This document shows positions 9,525 to 18,600 of a stretch of DNA of 64,000 nucleotides, one piece after another. The stretch is taken from positions 62,001 to 126,000 of the forward strand of contig NZ_QQBA01000005.1 of the NCBI RefSeq assembly GCF_003350545.1. Reading direction: 5' to 3'. A program made the translations under genes and the position numbers. The notes under the pieces are model-generated. The model was not told where the DNA came from. It ran no database searches and saw only the letters and a program-made list of their open reading frames with translations. Each line of letters begins with the position of its first letter. Position 1 is the stretch's first letter. The stretch comes from Flavobacterium glaciei (GTDB lineage: Bacteria > Bacteroidota > Bacteroidia > Flavobacteriales > Flavobacteriaceae).

Positions 9525-10724
9525 ATGAAAATAGTAATTATAAACTCTGGAAGTTCTTCCATAAAATACCAGTTAATCAATATGCCTGCAAATGAGGTCA
9601 TTTGTTCAGGGATGATAGATAGAATAGGACTCGAAACTTCAAACCTTTCGTACGCAACAAATACAACTAAATTAGAAGAGACTTTGCCTATTGCAAACCA
9701 TAAAGTAGGTTTAGAAAAAATTGCTAAATTGCTAATGGATGACGAAGTGGGAGTGATTAAAAGTACAGAAGAGATAGAAGCAGTAGGACATAGAGTGGTG
9801 CATGGCGGAAGCGCTTTTTCGAATACGGTTATTATTACCACTGAGGTAAAAGACAAAATCAGACAGCTTTTTGATTTAGCTCCATTGCACAATCCCGCTA
9901 ATTTAGAAGGAATAAATGTCGCGGAAGAAATTTTTAGTTCGGCACAACAAGTGGCTGTTTTTGATACGGCTTTTCATCAAACGATTCCTGTAGTAGCTCA
10001 TAAATATGCAGTTCCTAATTACCTTTTAACAGAAAATAAAATTCGTGTGTATGGTTTTCATGGAACAAGTCACAAATACGTTTCTGAAAAAGCGATTCAA
10101 TATTTAGAACAAAATTCGAATAGTAATGGTTCTAAAATCATCACGATACATTTAGGAAATGGTTGTAGTATGACCGCAATAAAAGATGGAAAAAGTATTG
10201 ATCATACGCTTGGTTTTGGCCCCATGAATGGTTTAATTATGGGAACTCGAAGCGGAGATGTGGATCAATCCGTAATTTTTTACTTGGTTAATTCTTTAGG
10301 ATATTCATTGGAAGCCGTGAATACAATGTTGCAAAAACAAAGCGGAATGTTAGGACTTACCGGTTACAGTGATTTAAGGGATATTGAAGCAAATGCCGAA
10401 AACGGAAATGAAGATTGTCAACTGGCATTAGCTATGAATGCGTATAGAATTAAGAAATATATTGGGTCTTACTCTGCCGTTTTAAACGGATTAGATGCCA
10501 TTATTTTCACGGCTGGGATTGGAGAAAATTCTTCCTACATCCGGAAATTAGTTTGTACGGATATGAATTATTTCGGAATTGCATTGGATGCATCTAAAAA
10601 TGAAATCCGTTCGAAAGAAATTAGAGAAATTAATACAGCTGATTCCAAGACTAAAATATTGGTTATACCTACTAATGAGGAAATCGAAATTGCCAATCAG
10701 GTATTCGAATTACTGACGAAGTAA
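9525..10724 (+). CDS. ackA: Acetate kinase
   Basis: 399 residues, normal length for the ASKHA-fold kinase that makes ATP and acetate from acetyl phosphate. Motifs: VIINSGSSSIKYQ at the N-terminus, AVGHRVVHGG, VFDTAFHQTIP, HLGNGCSMTA for phosphate binding, and FTAGIGENS near the C-terminus. It is second in an operon with pta and is followed by a hairpin terminator. Confidence 0.98.
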   Translation: MKIVIINSGSSSIKYQLINMPANEVICSGMIDRIGLETSNLSYATNTTKLEETLPIANHKVGLEKIAKLLMDDEVGVIKSTEEIEAVGHRVVHGGSAFSNTVIITTEVKDKIRQLFDLAPLHNPANLEGINVAEEIFSSAQQVAVFDTAFHQTIPVVAHKYAVPNYLLTENKIRVYGFHGTSHKYVSEKAIQYLEQNSNSNGSKIITIHLGNGCSMTAIKDGKSIDHTLGFGPMNGLIMGTRSGDVDQSVIFYLVNSLGYSLEAVNTMLQKQSGMLGLTGYSDLRDIEANAENGNEDCQLALAMNAYRIKKYIGSYSAVLNGLDAIIFTAGIGENSSYIRKLVCTDMNYFGIALDASKNEIRSKEIREINTADSKTKILVIPTNEEIEIANQVFELLTK

Positions 10725-10743
10725 GAAAATAACTAACTAAAAG

Positions 10744-10768
10744 AGCTTCTATAAACAGAGGCTTTTTT
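10744..10768 (+). terminator. Terminator of pta-ackA
   Basis: Seven-pair stem AGCTTCT/AGAGGCT with one G-U pair, loop ATAAAC, followed by a T tract, 20 bases past the ackA stop. Confidence 0.75.
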
Positions 10769-10854
10769 AACAAAAAAATCTAATTGTTAAACCATTTTCA
10801 TTCATAAATATAGATTTTGGCTATATTCGTAAATTCATATAAAAAACATATTAA

Positions 10855-12951
10855 ATGAAATATTTATTTTCACTTATTTTACTCTTTCTTTTCAATTTAG
10901 GCAATGCCCAAAGCGTTCAATCGCCATCAGGTAAAATAGACTTAAATTTTAAATTAGCAGCAAATGGTCAGCCTTTTTATTCCGTAAATTACAAAAACAA
11001 AGCGGTCGTTTTAGAAAGCGCTTTAGGTATAAAATTAAAAGATAAACCAGCTTTAGATGCAAATTTTGAAATACTGACTTCAAAAACTTCAAGCTTCAAC
11101 GAATCTTGGAAACCGGTTTTAGGGGAACAAGCTAGTATTAAAAATCATTATAATGAACTTACTGTTTCGCTCAACAACAAGGAAACTAAGGTAAAAATGA
11201 ATATCATTTTTAGAGTTTTTGATGAAGGAGTAGCTTTCAGGTATGATTTTCCAAAACAAGCGGAATTGAATTATTTTATCATTTCTGATGAGGTTACCCA
11301 ATTCAATTTAACCGAAAACAACAAAGTATTTTGGCTTCCAGGAGATTTCGACAGCAATGAATACGAATACAACGAAACGAATTTTTCTGAAATTGATAAT
11401 ACTAAAATCAATATGAACAACGGAATTGGAGTAAAATCGATTCCAGGGAAATTCATGGTTCAAACACCGTTGATGATGAAAGCACCATCAGGTTTGTATC
11501 TCAATATTTTTGAGGCGGCAGTTGTCAATTATCCAGTCATGCATTTGAATGCTGATGTGACAAATTATAAATTAAAAGCCGAATTAGTTCCGAATGCTAT
11601 TGGTGACAAAGCCTATTTGCAAACGCCTAGTGTATCGCCTTGGAGAACTGTCATGATTAGCGATGATGCGCGAGATATTGTGGCTTCTAAAATGATTTTG
11701 AACCTAAACGAACCGTCAAAATTAGAAGATACTTCTTGGATAAAACCTATGAAATACGTGGGGATTTGGTGGGAAATGCACGTTGGGAAATCTACTTGGG
11801 ATTATGCCGGTTCTCAAAATGCCACTAATTTTGCAGATGCTCCAAAAGCGTCTGGAAAACACGGTGCTACTACCGAAAATACCAAACGATACATTGATTT
11901 TGCTGCAAAAAACGGTTTTGATGGTGTTCTTGTTGAGGGTTGGAATGTAGGTTGGGAGGATTGGAACGGCAATTGGAAAGAGGAAGTTTTTGATTTTACA
12001 ACGCCGTATCCGGATTTTGATATTGCCGTTCTTTCGGCTTACGCCAAAGAAAAAAACGTTAAAATGATCATGCATCATGAAACATCGGGATCTGTCAGTA
12101 ATTATGAAAGACACTTGGATCGTGCTTTTGATTTGATGAAAAAATACGAATATCCAGCAGTAAAATCAGGTTATGTGGGCAAAATCATTCCACGTGGAGA
12201 GTTTCACGACGGACAATCTATGGTGAATCATTTCAATTTTGTGGTTAAACGTGCTGCAGATTACAAGATTATGATTAACTCCCACGAATCGTCAAGACCA
12301 ACAGGTTTTGGAAGAACATATCCTAATTATATCGCTGCTGAAGCGGCTCGTGGAAATGAATTCAATGCTTGGAGCGTTGGAAATCCGCCTGCGCACGAGA
12401 CCATTTTGCCTTTTACAAGACAATTGGGTGGTCCGATGGATTACACGCCGGGAATTTTCGAAATCAAAATGAGTTATTATGATAAAAATAAAACGGAGCA
12501 GGTTCATACCACTTTAGCCAAACAACTCGCTTTGTATGTAACGATGTATTCTCCGTTGCAAATGGCTGCCGATTTATTGGAAAACTACGAGAAATATCCA
12601 GATGCATTTCAATTTATCAAAGATGTTGAAATGGATTGGGATGAAAGTAAATATTTAGAGGCAGAACCTGGCGACTACGTTACAGTTGCCCGAAAAACAA
12701 AAGGAAAGGAAACGTGGTTTTTGGGTGCAATCACCGATGAGAATGCCAGAACATCAGAAATAAAGGTAGACTTTTTAACCAAAGGGAAAAAATACAAAGC
12801 CATTATTTATGAAGATGCTAAAGATGCTGATTGGAAGAACAATCCAATTGCTTATAAAATAAGAACGATGACAGTGACCAGCAAATCAAAAGTCAAATTA
12901 AATTTGGCTCCAGGAGGAGGAACAGCAATCAGTTTCGAACCGATAAAATAA
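10855..12951 (+). CDS. Glycoside hydrolase family 97 (SusB-like alpha-glucosidase/galactosidase)
   Basis: A 698-residue exported enzyme with signal peptide YLFSLILLFLFNLGNAQ. The N-terminal beta-sandwich is followed by a TIM barrel with GH97 landmarks: VGIWWEMHVGKSTW, GVLVEGWNVGWEDW, MHHETSGSVSNYE and INSHESSRPTGFGRTYPN, and then a small beta C-terminal domain. GH97 members hydrolyse alpha-glucosides (inverting) or alpha-galactosides (retaining) in the periplasm. The glutamates in the HHE and SHE segments suggest the inverting alpha-glucosidase group, but this needs an alignment. There is no SusC/D pair next to it. A possible -7 box TATATTCG is at 10822-10829. Confidence 0.93.
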   Translation: MKYLFSLILLFLFNLGNAQSVQSPSGKIDLNFKLAANGQPFYSVNYKNKAVVLESALGIKLKDKPALDANFEILTSKTSSFNESWKPVLGEQASIKNHYNELTVSLNNKETKVKMNIIFRVFDEGVAFRYDFPKQAELNYFIISDEVTQFNLTENNKVFWLPGDFDSNEYEYNETNFSEIDNTKINMNNGIGVKSIPGKFMVQTPLMMKAPSGLYLNIFEAAVVNYPVMHLNADVTNYKLKAELVPNAIGDKAYLQTPSVSPWRTVMISDDARDIVASKMILNLNEPSKLEDTSWIKPMKYVGIWWEMHVGKSTWDYAGSQNATNFADAPKASGKHGATTENTKRYIDFAAKNGFDGVLVEGWNVGWEDWNGNWKEEVFDFTTPYPDFDIAVLSAYAKEKNVKMIMHHETSGSVSNYERHLDRAFDLMKKYEYPAVKSGYVGKIIPRGEFHDGQSMVNHFNFVVKRAADYKIMINSHESSRPTGFGRTYPNYIAAEAARGNEFNAWSVGNPPAHETILPFTRQLGGPMDYTPGIFEIKMSYYDKNKTEQVHTTLAKQLALYVTMYSPLQMAADLLENYEKYPDAFQFIKDVEMDWDESKYLEAEPGDYVTVARKTKGKETWFLGAITDENARTSEIKVDFLTKGKKYKAIIYEDAKDADWKNNPIAYKIRTMTVTSKSKVKLNLAPGGGTAISFEPIK

Positions 12952-12958
12952 TAAGGAT

Positions 12959-12996
12959 ATCCTGCAAGAGCTTTAAAACTTGTAGGATTTTTTTTT
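12959..12996 (+). terminator. Terminator of the GH97 gene
   Basis: Ten-base stem ATCCTGCAAG/CTTGTAGGAT with one G-U pair, followed by eight T residues. Confidence 0.88.
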
Positions 12997-13092
12997 GAAT
13001 CGAACCATAGATATTCGTTTGGAATTACGAAATTGCGAAAGCTACCAAAATCAAAATTATTAATATAAATACCCAAAAAGACTAAGTTTATT

Positions 13093-14472
13093 ATGAAAAA
13101 ATCAATTGTTTTAGCCGCACTTTTATTTGGTGGAATCACCGTATTTGCGCAAACTAAAGACGAACAAGCGTTAAAAGATATTTACAAATCATCTCTCACC
13201 AATGCTAAATGTTATCCTTGGTTGGACCATTTATCGAATACCATTGGTTCTCGATTATCAGGATCTACAGGAGCAGAAAAAGCGGTTTTGTATACCAAAG
13301 CACAATTAGAAACGCTGGGTTTAGATAAAGTGTACCTTCAGGAAGTAATGGTGCCAAAATGGGTAAGAGGCGAAAAAGAAATCGGGTATTTACAATTAGG
13401 GAAACAAAAAATTTCTTTTCCTATTTGTGCCCTTGGAGGTTCAGTAGCTACTCCAAAGAAGGGATTACAAGCGCCAATATTGGAAGTAAACAGTCTAGAG
13501 GAATTAACAGCATTAGGAGAAGCAAAAGTTAAAGGCAAAATCATTTTCTTCAATAGACCTATGAATCCAGAATATGTTGAAACATTTAAAGCCTATAGTG
13601 GTTGCGTAGACCAGAGATCATCAGGAGCAAGAGAAGCAGGAAAACTTGGAGCATTAGCTGTAGTTGTTAGATCCATGAACTTAAGATTGGATGATTTACC
13701 GCACACTGGTGCAACTAATTATGGAGATATTGCTAAGGAGCAACGTATTCCTGCTGCTGCCATAAGTACAAATGGAGCTGAACTTTTGAGTAAAAGTTTA
13801 AAACAAAATCCAAATGCACTATTCTATTTAAAACAGTCGTGTCAGACTTTTGATGATGTTTTATCCTATAATGTTGTTGGCGAAATTACAGGTTCTGAGC
13901 ATCCTGAAAGAATAATGGTTGTTGGCGGACACCTAGATTCCTGGGACCTTGGAGACGGATCTCATGACGATGGTGCAGGATGTGTACAAAGTATGGAAGT
14001 GTTGAATATCTTCAAAAATATTGGTTACAAACCAAAAAATACCTTACGTGTGGTTTTGTTTATGAATGAAGAAAACGGAGTTCGAGGAGGAAAAGAATAT
14101 GAAACACAATCCAATAAAAAGAATGAGAACCATATTTTTGCTTTAGAAAGTGATTCAGGGGGTTTCTCACCAAGAGGTTTTTCAATTGAGGCTGATGAAG
14201 CTAATTTCAATAAAATCAAAAGTTGGGCCACGTTGTTTGAACCCTATTTAATCCACAAATTTGTAAAAGGACATTCAGGTGTTGATATTGGTCCATTGAA
14301 ATCGAATCATATCGTAAAGGTAGGTTTGCAACCAGATTCACAGCGTTACTTTGATTACCATCACGCTGCCAATGATACTTTTGATGCTGTCAATAAAAGA
14401 GAGTTGGAACTAGGAGCAGCGGCAATGGCTTCTTTGCTTTATCTGATGGATCAAAATGGTATAGCTAAATAA
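13093..14472 (+). CDS. Secreted M28 family zinc aminopeptidase
   Basis: 459 residues with signal peptide SIVLAALLFGGITVFAQ. An inserted PA-like domain lies at roughly 130-240. The co-catalytic zinc site is visible as GGHLDSWDLGDGSHDDGAG (His and bridging Asp), FMNEENGVRGGKEY (catalytic Glu pair), ALESDSGGFSP and a C-terminal DYHHAANDTFD. It probably removes N-terminal residues from peptides in the periplasm or outside the cell. It is similar in length and layout to carboxypeptidase Q-type M28 proteins. It is a single gene; the next gene is convergent. Confidence 0.94.
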   Translation: MKKSIVLAALLFGGITVFAQTKDEQALKDIYKSSLTNAKCYPWLDHLSNTIGSRLSGSTGAEKAVLYTKAQLETLGLDKVYLQEVMVPKWVRGEKEIGYLQLGKQKISFPICALGGSVATPKKGLQAPILEVNSLEELTALGEAKVKGKIIFFNRPMNPEYVETFKAYSGCVDQRSSGAREAGKLGALAVVVRSMNLRLDDLPHTGATNYGDIAKEQRIPAAAISTNGAELLSKSLKQNPNALFYLKQSCQTFDDVLSYNVVGEITGSEHPERIMVVGGHLDSWDLGDGSHDDGAGCVQSMEVLNIFKNIGYKPKNTLRVVLFMNEENGVRGGKEYETQSNKKNENHIFALESDSGGFSPRGFSIEADEANFNKIKSWATLFEPYLIHKFVKGHSGVDIGPLKSNHIVKVGLQPDSQRYFDYHHAANDTFDAVNKRELELGAAAMASLLYLMDQNGIAK

Positions 14473-14487
14473 AAAAATAATAATTTT

Positions 14488-14536
14488 GAAGGTGTTACAC
14501 TCAATATTTGAAAGAAATAGTGAATGTAGCACCTTC
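14488..14536. terminator. Inverted repeat over the 3' end of the kinase pseudogene
   Basis: Twelve-base arms at 14488-14499 and 14525-14536 (GAAGGTGTTACA/TGTAGCACCTTC, one G-U pair) around a 25-base loop that holds the kinase stop codon. It lies between convergent genes and may act as a weak terminator for both; there is no strong T tract. Confidence 0.4.
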
Positions 14537-15594
14537 ATTTATTTTACTCTCCACGGCAATTCGTCCGCCTAAACTAGTGATGTGATTGTAGACCAAATAC
14601 AATCCTATCCCGTTGCTATCAATATTACTGTGAAATTTTTCATATAATCCAAAAATTTTGTCACGCACTTTTTCCATATCAAAACCAAGTCCATTATCAG
14701 AGAAAATTAATTGATTTACGCGTTTGTTTTTCTGGAATAAATGGTAATAACAGGTGCTTGATTAGGTTTAGTATATTTGATTGAATTAGTGAGTAAATTC
14801 AAAAATATACTTTTGATATATGCTTTGTTAAAAGTAACATTTTCAAAAGCTGAAAAGTCAGTGTTAATAACTGCTTTTGAATCACGTACCAAAGAATTTA
14901 TGGAAGTAAGTACTTCATGAAGGGATTCATTTAAATTTATTTCTTCAATTTGAATGTTGATACTCTCGTTTTCTAATAATTGATCGATAGAATCATTTAA
15001 AGTTTGTTTTAAATTTTCACTAGTTAATTTAAGAATTTCTACTAATTCCAACGTTTCTGGATCATTGATTTTAGATACATCGATAAGACTAAAAACCGAA
15101 AGCATGTTATTAATAGGTGACTTTAAATCGTGGGATGTTTTGTGTGACAAAACGGTAAGTTCTTTATTAATTTGTGTCAAATTTGCAATGAGCAAATTGC
15201 GCTCTTCTTCAATTCTTTTTTTATGGGTAATATTTTTCGCTATTGCATATACTAACTTCTCGGACGGAACAGGCATTGATGTCCATGATAACCATACAAT
15301 TTCGCCACTTTTAGTTAAATAGCGGTTTTCAAAATTCAAAAGAGGTTTGTTTTTATATACTTGTTCTCTGGTTTCTAATGTAATTTGGAGGTCGGCTGCG
15401 TATACAAAACTGCTAATGGGCCTCGCGTATAATTCCTCTTCGGTAAAGCCTAATAATTGTGAAACAGCTGGATTTATTCTCTTGAAAAAGCCATCAAATC
15501 CTGCAATACATATAAAATCAGCTGAGATATTAAAAAAATTATCAAAGTGATAGTCTGTTTTTAAAGAAGATATGGTGGTGTTATTTTTGGTCAT
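14501..15594 (-). pseudogene. PAS-domain sensor histidine kinase, frameshifted
   Basis: The first frame codes 292 residues: a PAS domain (about 20-130), a phosphoacceptor helix with H155 in SHKTSHDLKSPINNM, and the N-box LLTNSIKYTKPNQAP; it then stops early at 14716-14718. The missing part of the ATPase domain continues at once in the next frame down to a stop at 14501-14503, with FSDNGLGFDMEKV (G1 box) and NSNGIGLYLV-like DSNGIGLYLVYNH (G2 box). One base added in the T5 run at 14727-14731 (A5 in the coding strand) would restore one protein of about 364 residues. This is a real inactivating slip or a homopolymer sequencing error. Confidence 0.85.
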
Positions 15595-15754
15595 TTATAA
15601 TTTTAAAGATTTATATTGTATTAAAATTACCCGACTTGAAACAAGTAAATCTGTTGGATAAATTTAACTAATTAAAATTTAAAAAAAGAAAAAAAATCAA
15701 ATAATCAAACCGTTGTTAATTTTATATATTTTAGTTTTTTTTAAATCAAAATCA

Positions 15755-15782
15755 TAAAAAAAGCCATCATTAATGATAGCTT
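15755..15782 (-). terminator. Terminator of the kdsA / barrel-protein operon
   Basis: On the minus strand GCTATCATTAATGATGGC folds into a seven-pair hairpin with one G-U pair and is followed by seven T residues, 24 bases past the stop of the barrel protein. The rest of the 211-base gap up to 15806 shows nothing else. Confidence 0.85.
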
Positions 15783-15806
15783 ATTTAATTTTTGATAGAG
15801 AATGAA

Positions 15807-16652
15807 TTAAATTCTAAAAATTCCTCCCAAAGCAATGATTTTCTGAAAAAAGAAAAAATCTTGTGAAGCACTATCCTCAGAACTTTGCGTTGTTCTAATA
15901 TCCTGCATATTGATGTAACCTCCTTTTAATTCTCCTTGAATATAAAAGTGTTTGAAAAAAGTAACATTCAAACCTGCTTTCAATGAAGTTCCATAACCTG
16001 AAACATGAAAATCGTCGTGACGTTCTTTTCCTAATAATGTTGTGTTTGTTTTTGGATACAATAATCCAAAACCAACTCCTTCGGTTAAGTTAACTTGAAT
16101 TTTATCGGTATTTCTGATATTGAAAATTGATGAAATATCATCATGTCTTGAAAACTCCGTGTTTACATAATTCAATCCATCGGTATGCTCATATTGCAGA
16201 AATTCTTCTGTCAGTAGTACTTGATTATTCGCTAGTAACTCATTATATGATCCTGGGTTAGGATAATATCCATTGATGTCGACAGTTTTATTTTGCGCCA
16301 TCACATATTTCATATGGTCTACGCCAATCGCTACACTATAATGGTTGCTTATAAAATACCCCATTCTTAAGTTAGTCTGTGGTATTGTCATTCGTACTGG
16401 ATTGATATAATCAATATGCCAGCCCTTTGGTTTGTCGTGAGCTTGAACATTCTCTAAGGTAAAATCGTAATCTTTACCTTGAAAAGTGATGTCTGATTTG
16501 GAGTAACTGTCTCTGTTTCCTCCCCATGAAATAAAAAATTTTCCTTTATTTTGAGCTGTATATTTACTTTGAATTTCTGTAGTTTCCTGTGCAATTGTAC
16601 TATTCGAAAATAAAATGACAAGTAATGTTGTGTATAATAAAAAATATTTCAA
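15807..16652 (-). CDS. Probable outer-membrane beta-barrel protein, function unknown
   Basis: 281 residues with signal peptide YFLLYTTLLVILFSNSTIAQ and no recognised enzyme motif. The mature part alternates polar and aromatic residues as in beta strands (LRMGYFISNHYSVAIGVDHM; FYIQGELKGGYINM). It ends in GGIFRI, a plausible C-terminal strand for BAM-dependent insertion. The start is 18 bases after the kdsA stop on the same strand and a terminator follows, so it is probably the second gene of a kdsA operon. A role in the cell envelope is plausible from this position, but no specific function can be assigned. Confidence 0.75.
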   Translation of the reverse strand: MKYFLLYTTLLVILFSNSTIAQETTEIQSKYTAQNKGKFFISWGGNRDSYSKSDITFQGKDYDFTLENVQAHDKPKGWHIDYINPVRMTIPQTNLRMGYFISNHYSVAIGVDHMKYVMAQNKTVDINGYYPNPGSYNELLANNQVLLTEEFLQYEHTDGLNYVNTEFSRHDDISSIFNIRNTDKIQVNLTEGVGFGLLYPKTNTTLLGKERHDDFHVSGYGTSLKAGLNVTFFKHFYIQGELKGGYINMQDIRTTQSSEDSASQDFFFFQKIIALGGIFRI

Positions 16653-16670
16653 TGATTTTTGGGCTAAAAT

Positions 16671-17489
16671 TTAAAATGTATTAATTGTTTTTCTGATAGC
16701 GACTAACTTAGTCATTAAAGATTCGAAATAATCTAAATGCAACATATTTGCACCATCGCTTTTTGCATTAGCAGGATCAAAATGAGTTTCAATAAAAATT
16801 CCATCCACGCCTACAGCAATACCAGCTTTGGCAATGGTTTCAATCATGTCTGGTCTTCCTCCAGTTACTCCAGCTGTTTGGTTAGGTTGTTGCAGTGAGT
16901 GCGTAACATCAAGAACAGTTGTTGCGTATTGTTGCATAGTAGGAATTCCTCTGAAATCAACAATCATGTCTTGGTAGCCAAACATGGTTCCTCTATCCGT
17001 AACCATCACGTTTTCATTGTGACAATCCAATACTTTTTGAACAGCATGTTTCATGCTTTCCGGACTCATAAATTGTCCTTTTTTCAAGTTGACCACTTTT
17101 CCAGTATTGGCAGCAGCCACGACTAAATCAGTTTGGCGAACTAAAAAAGCGGGAATTTGCAACACATCAACATATTGTGCAGCCATATTAGCATCTTCAT
17201 TCGTATGAATATCTGTCACCGTAGGTACATTGAATGTTTCCGAAACTTTTCTAAGGATTTTCAATGCTTTTTCATCACCAATTCCTGAAAAACTATCAAT
17301 TCTAGAACGGTTTGCTTTCTTAAAAGACCCCTTAAAAACGAAAGGAATTTGTAAATTATGAGTAATACCAACTAGTTTTTCGGCAATTCTCATAGCCATT
17401 TCTTCCCCTTCAATGGCGCAAGGACCAGCAAGCAAAAAGAAATTACCACTGTCAGTATATTTAATTTGTGGAATATGTTGTAGGTTCAT
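16671..17489 (-). CDS. kdsA: 3-deoxy-8-phosphooctulonate (KDO-8-P) synthase, metal-dependent type
   Basis: 272 residues, full length. It condenses phosphoenolpyruvate with arabinose 5-phosphate to make KDO-8-phosphate for lipopolysaccharide inner core. Motifs: LLAGPCAIEGEE, VFKGSFKKANRSRIDSF, TDIHTNEDA, VTDRGTMFGYQDM and VDGIFIETHFDP. Cys24 in AGPCAIE replaces the Asn of the E. coli enzyme. In the family this Cys binds a metal, so the enzyme should be the metal-dependent class. A -7 box is 23 bases upstream of the start codon. Confidence 0.97.
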   Translation of the reverse strand: MNLQHIPQIKYTDSGNFFLLAGPCAIEGEEMAMRIAEKLVGITHNLQIPFVFKGSFKKANRSRIDSFSGIGDEKALKILRKVSETFNVPTVTDIHTNEDANMAAQYVDVLQIPAFLVRQTDLVVAAANTGKVVNLKKGQFMSPESMKHAVQKVLDCHNENVMVTDRGTMFGYQDMIVDFRGIPTMQQYATTVLDVTHSLQQPNQTAGVTGGRPDMIETIAKAGIAVGVDGIFIETHFDPANAKSDGANMLHLDYFESLMTKLVAIRKTINTF

Positions 17490-17511
17490 AATATGAATTA
17501 TTTTAAAGATG

Positions 17512-17519
17512 CAAAGGTA
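17512..17519 (-). promoter_or_regulatory. Promoter -7 box of kdsA
   Basis: TACCTTTG on the minus strand matches TAnnTTTG and predicts a leader of about 16 bases. No -33 TTG at the usual distance was seen, because the upstream bases are a 7-base repeat. Confidence 0.55.
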
Positions 17520-17522
17520 GTT

Positions 17523-17550
17523 ATGATTTACGATTTACGATTTATGATTT
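17523..17550. repeat. Four-copy 7-base tandem repeat
   Basis: ATGATTT, ACGATTT, ACGATTT, ATGATTT in direct succession, just upstream of the kdsA promoter box. It looks like slippage-type intergenic sequence. Confidence 0.8.
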
Positions 17551-17577
17551 GCAAATAATTTCTTGGATTAACTTTTT

Positions 17578-17691
17578 TTAGGAGCTTTTTTCTGTCTCGT
17601 CATTAGGATAAGATTGCAATCTGCCTGAAAACGGGGGGATTTCTCCATAGGCATCTGGAACATCAGTACTATAGATATGATTTACAAGAAT
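17578..17691 (-). other. Possible gene remnant, about 38 codons without a start
   Basis: On the minus strand a short open frame ends at a stop at 17578-17580 and reads like protein: HIYSTDVPDAYGEIPPFSG, then RLQSYPNDETEKSS. It has no start codon of its own and is in frame with, but beyond three stop codons after, the lipoprotein gene upstream. It may be a decayed 3' end of a lost gene or pure chance. Confidence 0.15.
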
Positions 17692-17712
17692 ATTTAGAGA
17701 TTTTTAAGTCTA

Positions 17713-18162
17713 TTATTTTCTCAAAGAAAGCCCCGTTGGTACCATTAAGATTCCTTTTTCATAGATGTTTAAATAAAGAAGAATTGGCTTTTTCTGACCT
17801 TCCCATTTTAATTCATAAACATCTAGAAATCCGGCACCCATTTCACTTCTTTTTGTTGGAAAAGGACAGCAGCTTTCTAGTTTAGTAAACGTTATTTTTT
17901 CACCTTTTGGTCCAGCCAAAGCATTTAAAAACCGATCTTGATTTATAGTTTCGTTTTTGGTGTTATTATAGAAAATATTGATAGGATAATCTTTATCATA
18001 ACCATATTTTTTGTCTTTACTGAATTCCGTAATTATAAAAGTATTGTTTTTAGAAAGTGTAAGGCTTGGCGCATTGTCATCGGTGTTTTTCAAAGTAGAT
18101 TGTGTAGTAGAGCAAGAAGCGATACTCATAAGTAACGCAATAAGAAGGATTGATTTGTTCAT
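17713..18162 (-). CDS. Small lipoprotein of unknown function
   Basis: 149 residues with a lipoprotein signal (ILLIALLMSIASC, acylated Cys17). The mature part is polar and contains a CCPFPTKRSEMGAGF segment with a Cys pair and a YELKWEGQKKPILLYLN strand. It lies upstream of kdsA on the same strand, but the 220-base gap holds a separate kdsA promoter, so the two are not obviously one operon. I do not recognise a named domain. Confidence 0.75.
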   Translation of the reverse strand: MNKSILLIALLMSIASCSTTQSTLKNTDDNAPSLTLSKNNTFIITEFSKDKKYGYDKDYPINIFYNNTKNETINQDRFLNALAGPKGEKITFTKLESCCPFPTKRSEMGAGFLDVYELKWEGQKKPILLYLNIYEKGILMVPTGLSLRK

Positions 18163-18600
18163 GTTTAAAATAAATTTATGGTGTAAATTCGCTTAAGTCT
18201 TGAAATAATAGCATTGTGTTTAGTACATATTTTTAAACATTTAAGATAAATAAGTTTTTTAATTTGCATAAAATTGAGTCAAGTTAGTGGTTCATTTTAG
18301 CAAAGTCTCTTTACCTGAAAAAGAATATTTTTAACTTATATTTACTTTTAAGTCTAATTTCAATAACAAACTTTATAGCTTAAATGACTTATGTGTTTAA
18401 AATTAAATACTTTTTATTTTAGAATATAGTGATAAAATTAATATTGCAATTAAAATACCAAGTAATTAAACACTACAAATATATACAGAAGTTTAGACCT
18501 AATGCGAGTTTCAGCAGTAATTTGGAGCCGTTTTTAATTGATTTTATAAATTCTCTTACTATCTCATAAAATGCTTCTTATCTTTGCACAAAAAAACAAT
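18163..18600. other. About 430-base AT-rich region without a gene
   Basis: There is no credible reading frame and no RNA gene. The only recognisable element is the promoter box at 18579-18586 next to the transporter start. The region may carry further control sites that I cannot resolve. Confidence 0.4.
18579..18586 (+). promoter_or_regulatory. Promoter -7 box of the YeeE/YedE pair
   Basis: TATCTTTG matches TAnnTTTG exactly and predicts transcription from about 18593. The in-frame ATG at 18571 would then lie before the transcript starts, so translation must begin at the ATG at 18601. Confidence 0.65.

Noticed and set aside
12292..12507. Antisense reading frames inside the GH97, pta and other genes
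   Set aside because: They lie wholly within strongly supported genes, have no homology-like motifs and no promoters of their own.
10855..12951. Polysaccharide utilisation locus around the GH97 enzyme
   Set aside because: Neighbours are ackA and an M28 peptidase; there are no SusC/D, regulator or further glycosidases.
18163..18570. Small RNA gene or riboswitch in the long spacer before the sulfur transporter
   Set aside because: No stable stem, conserved motif or internal promoter-terminator pair could be made out by eye.
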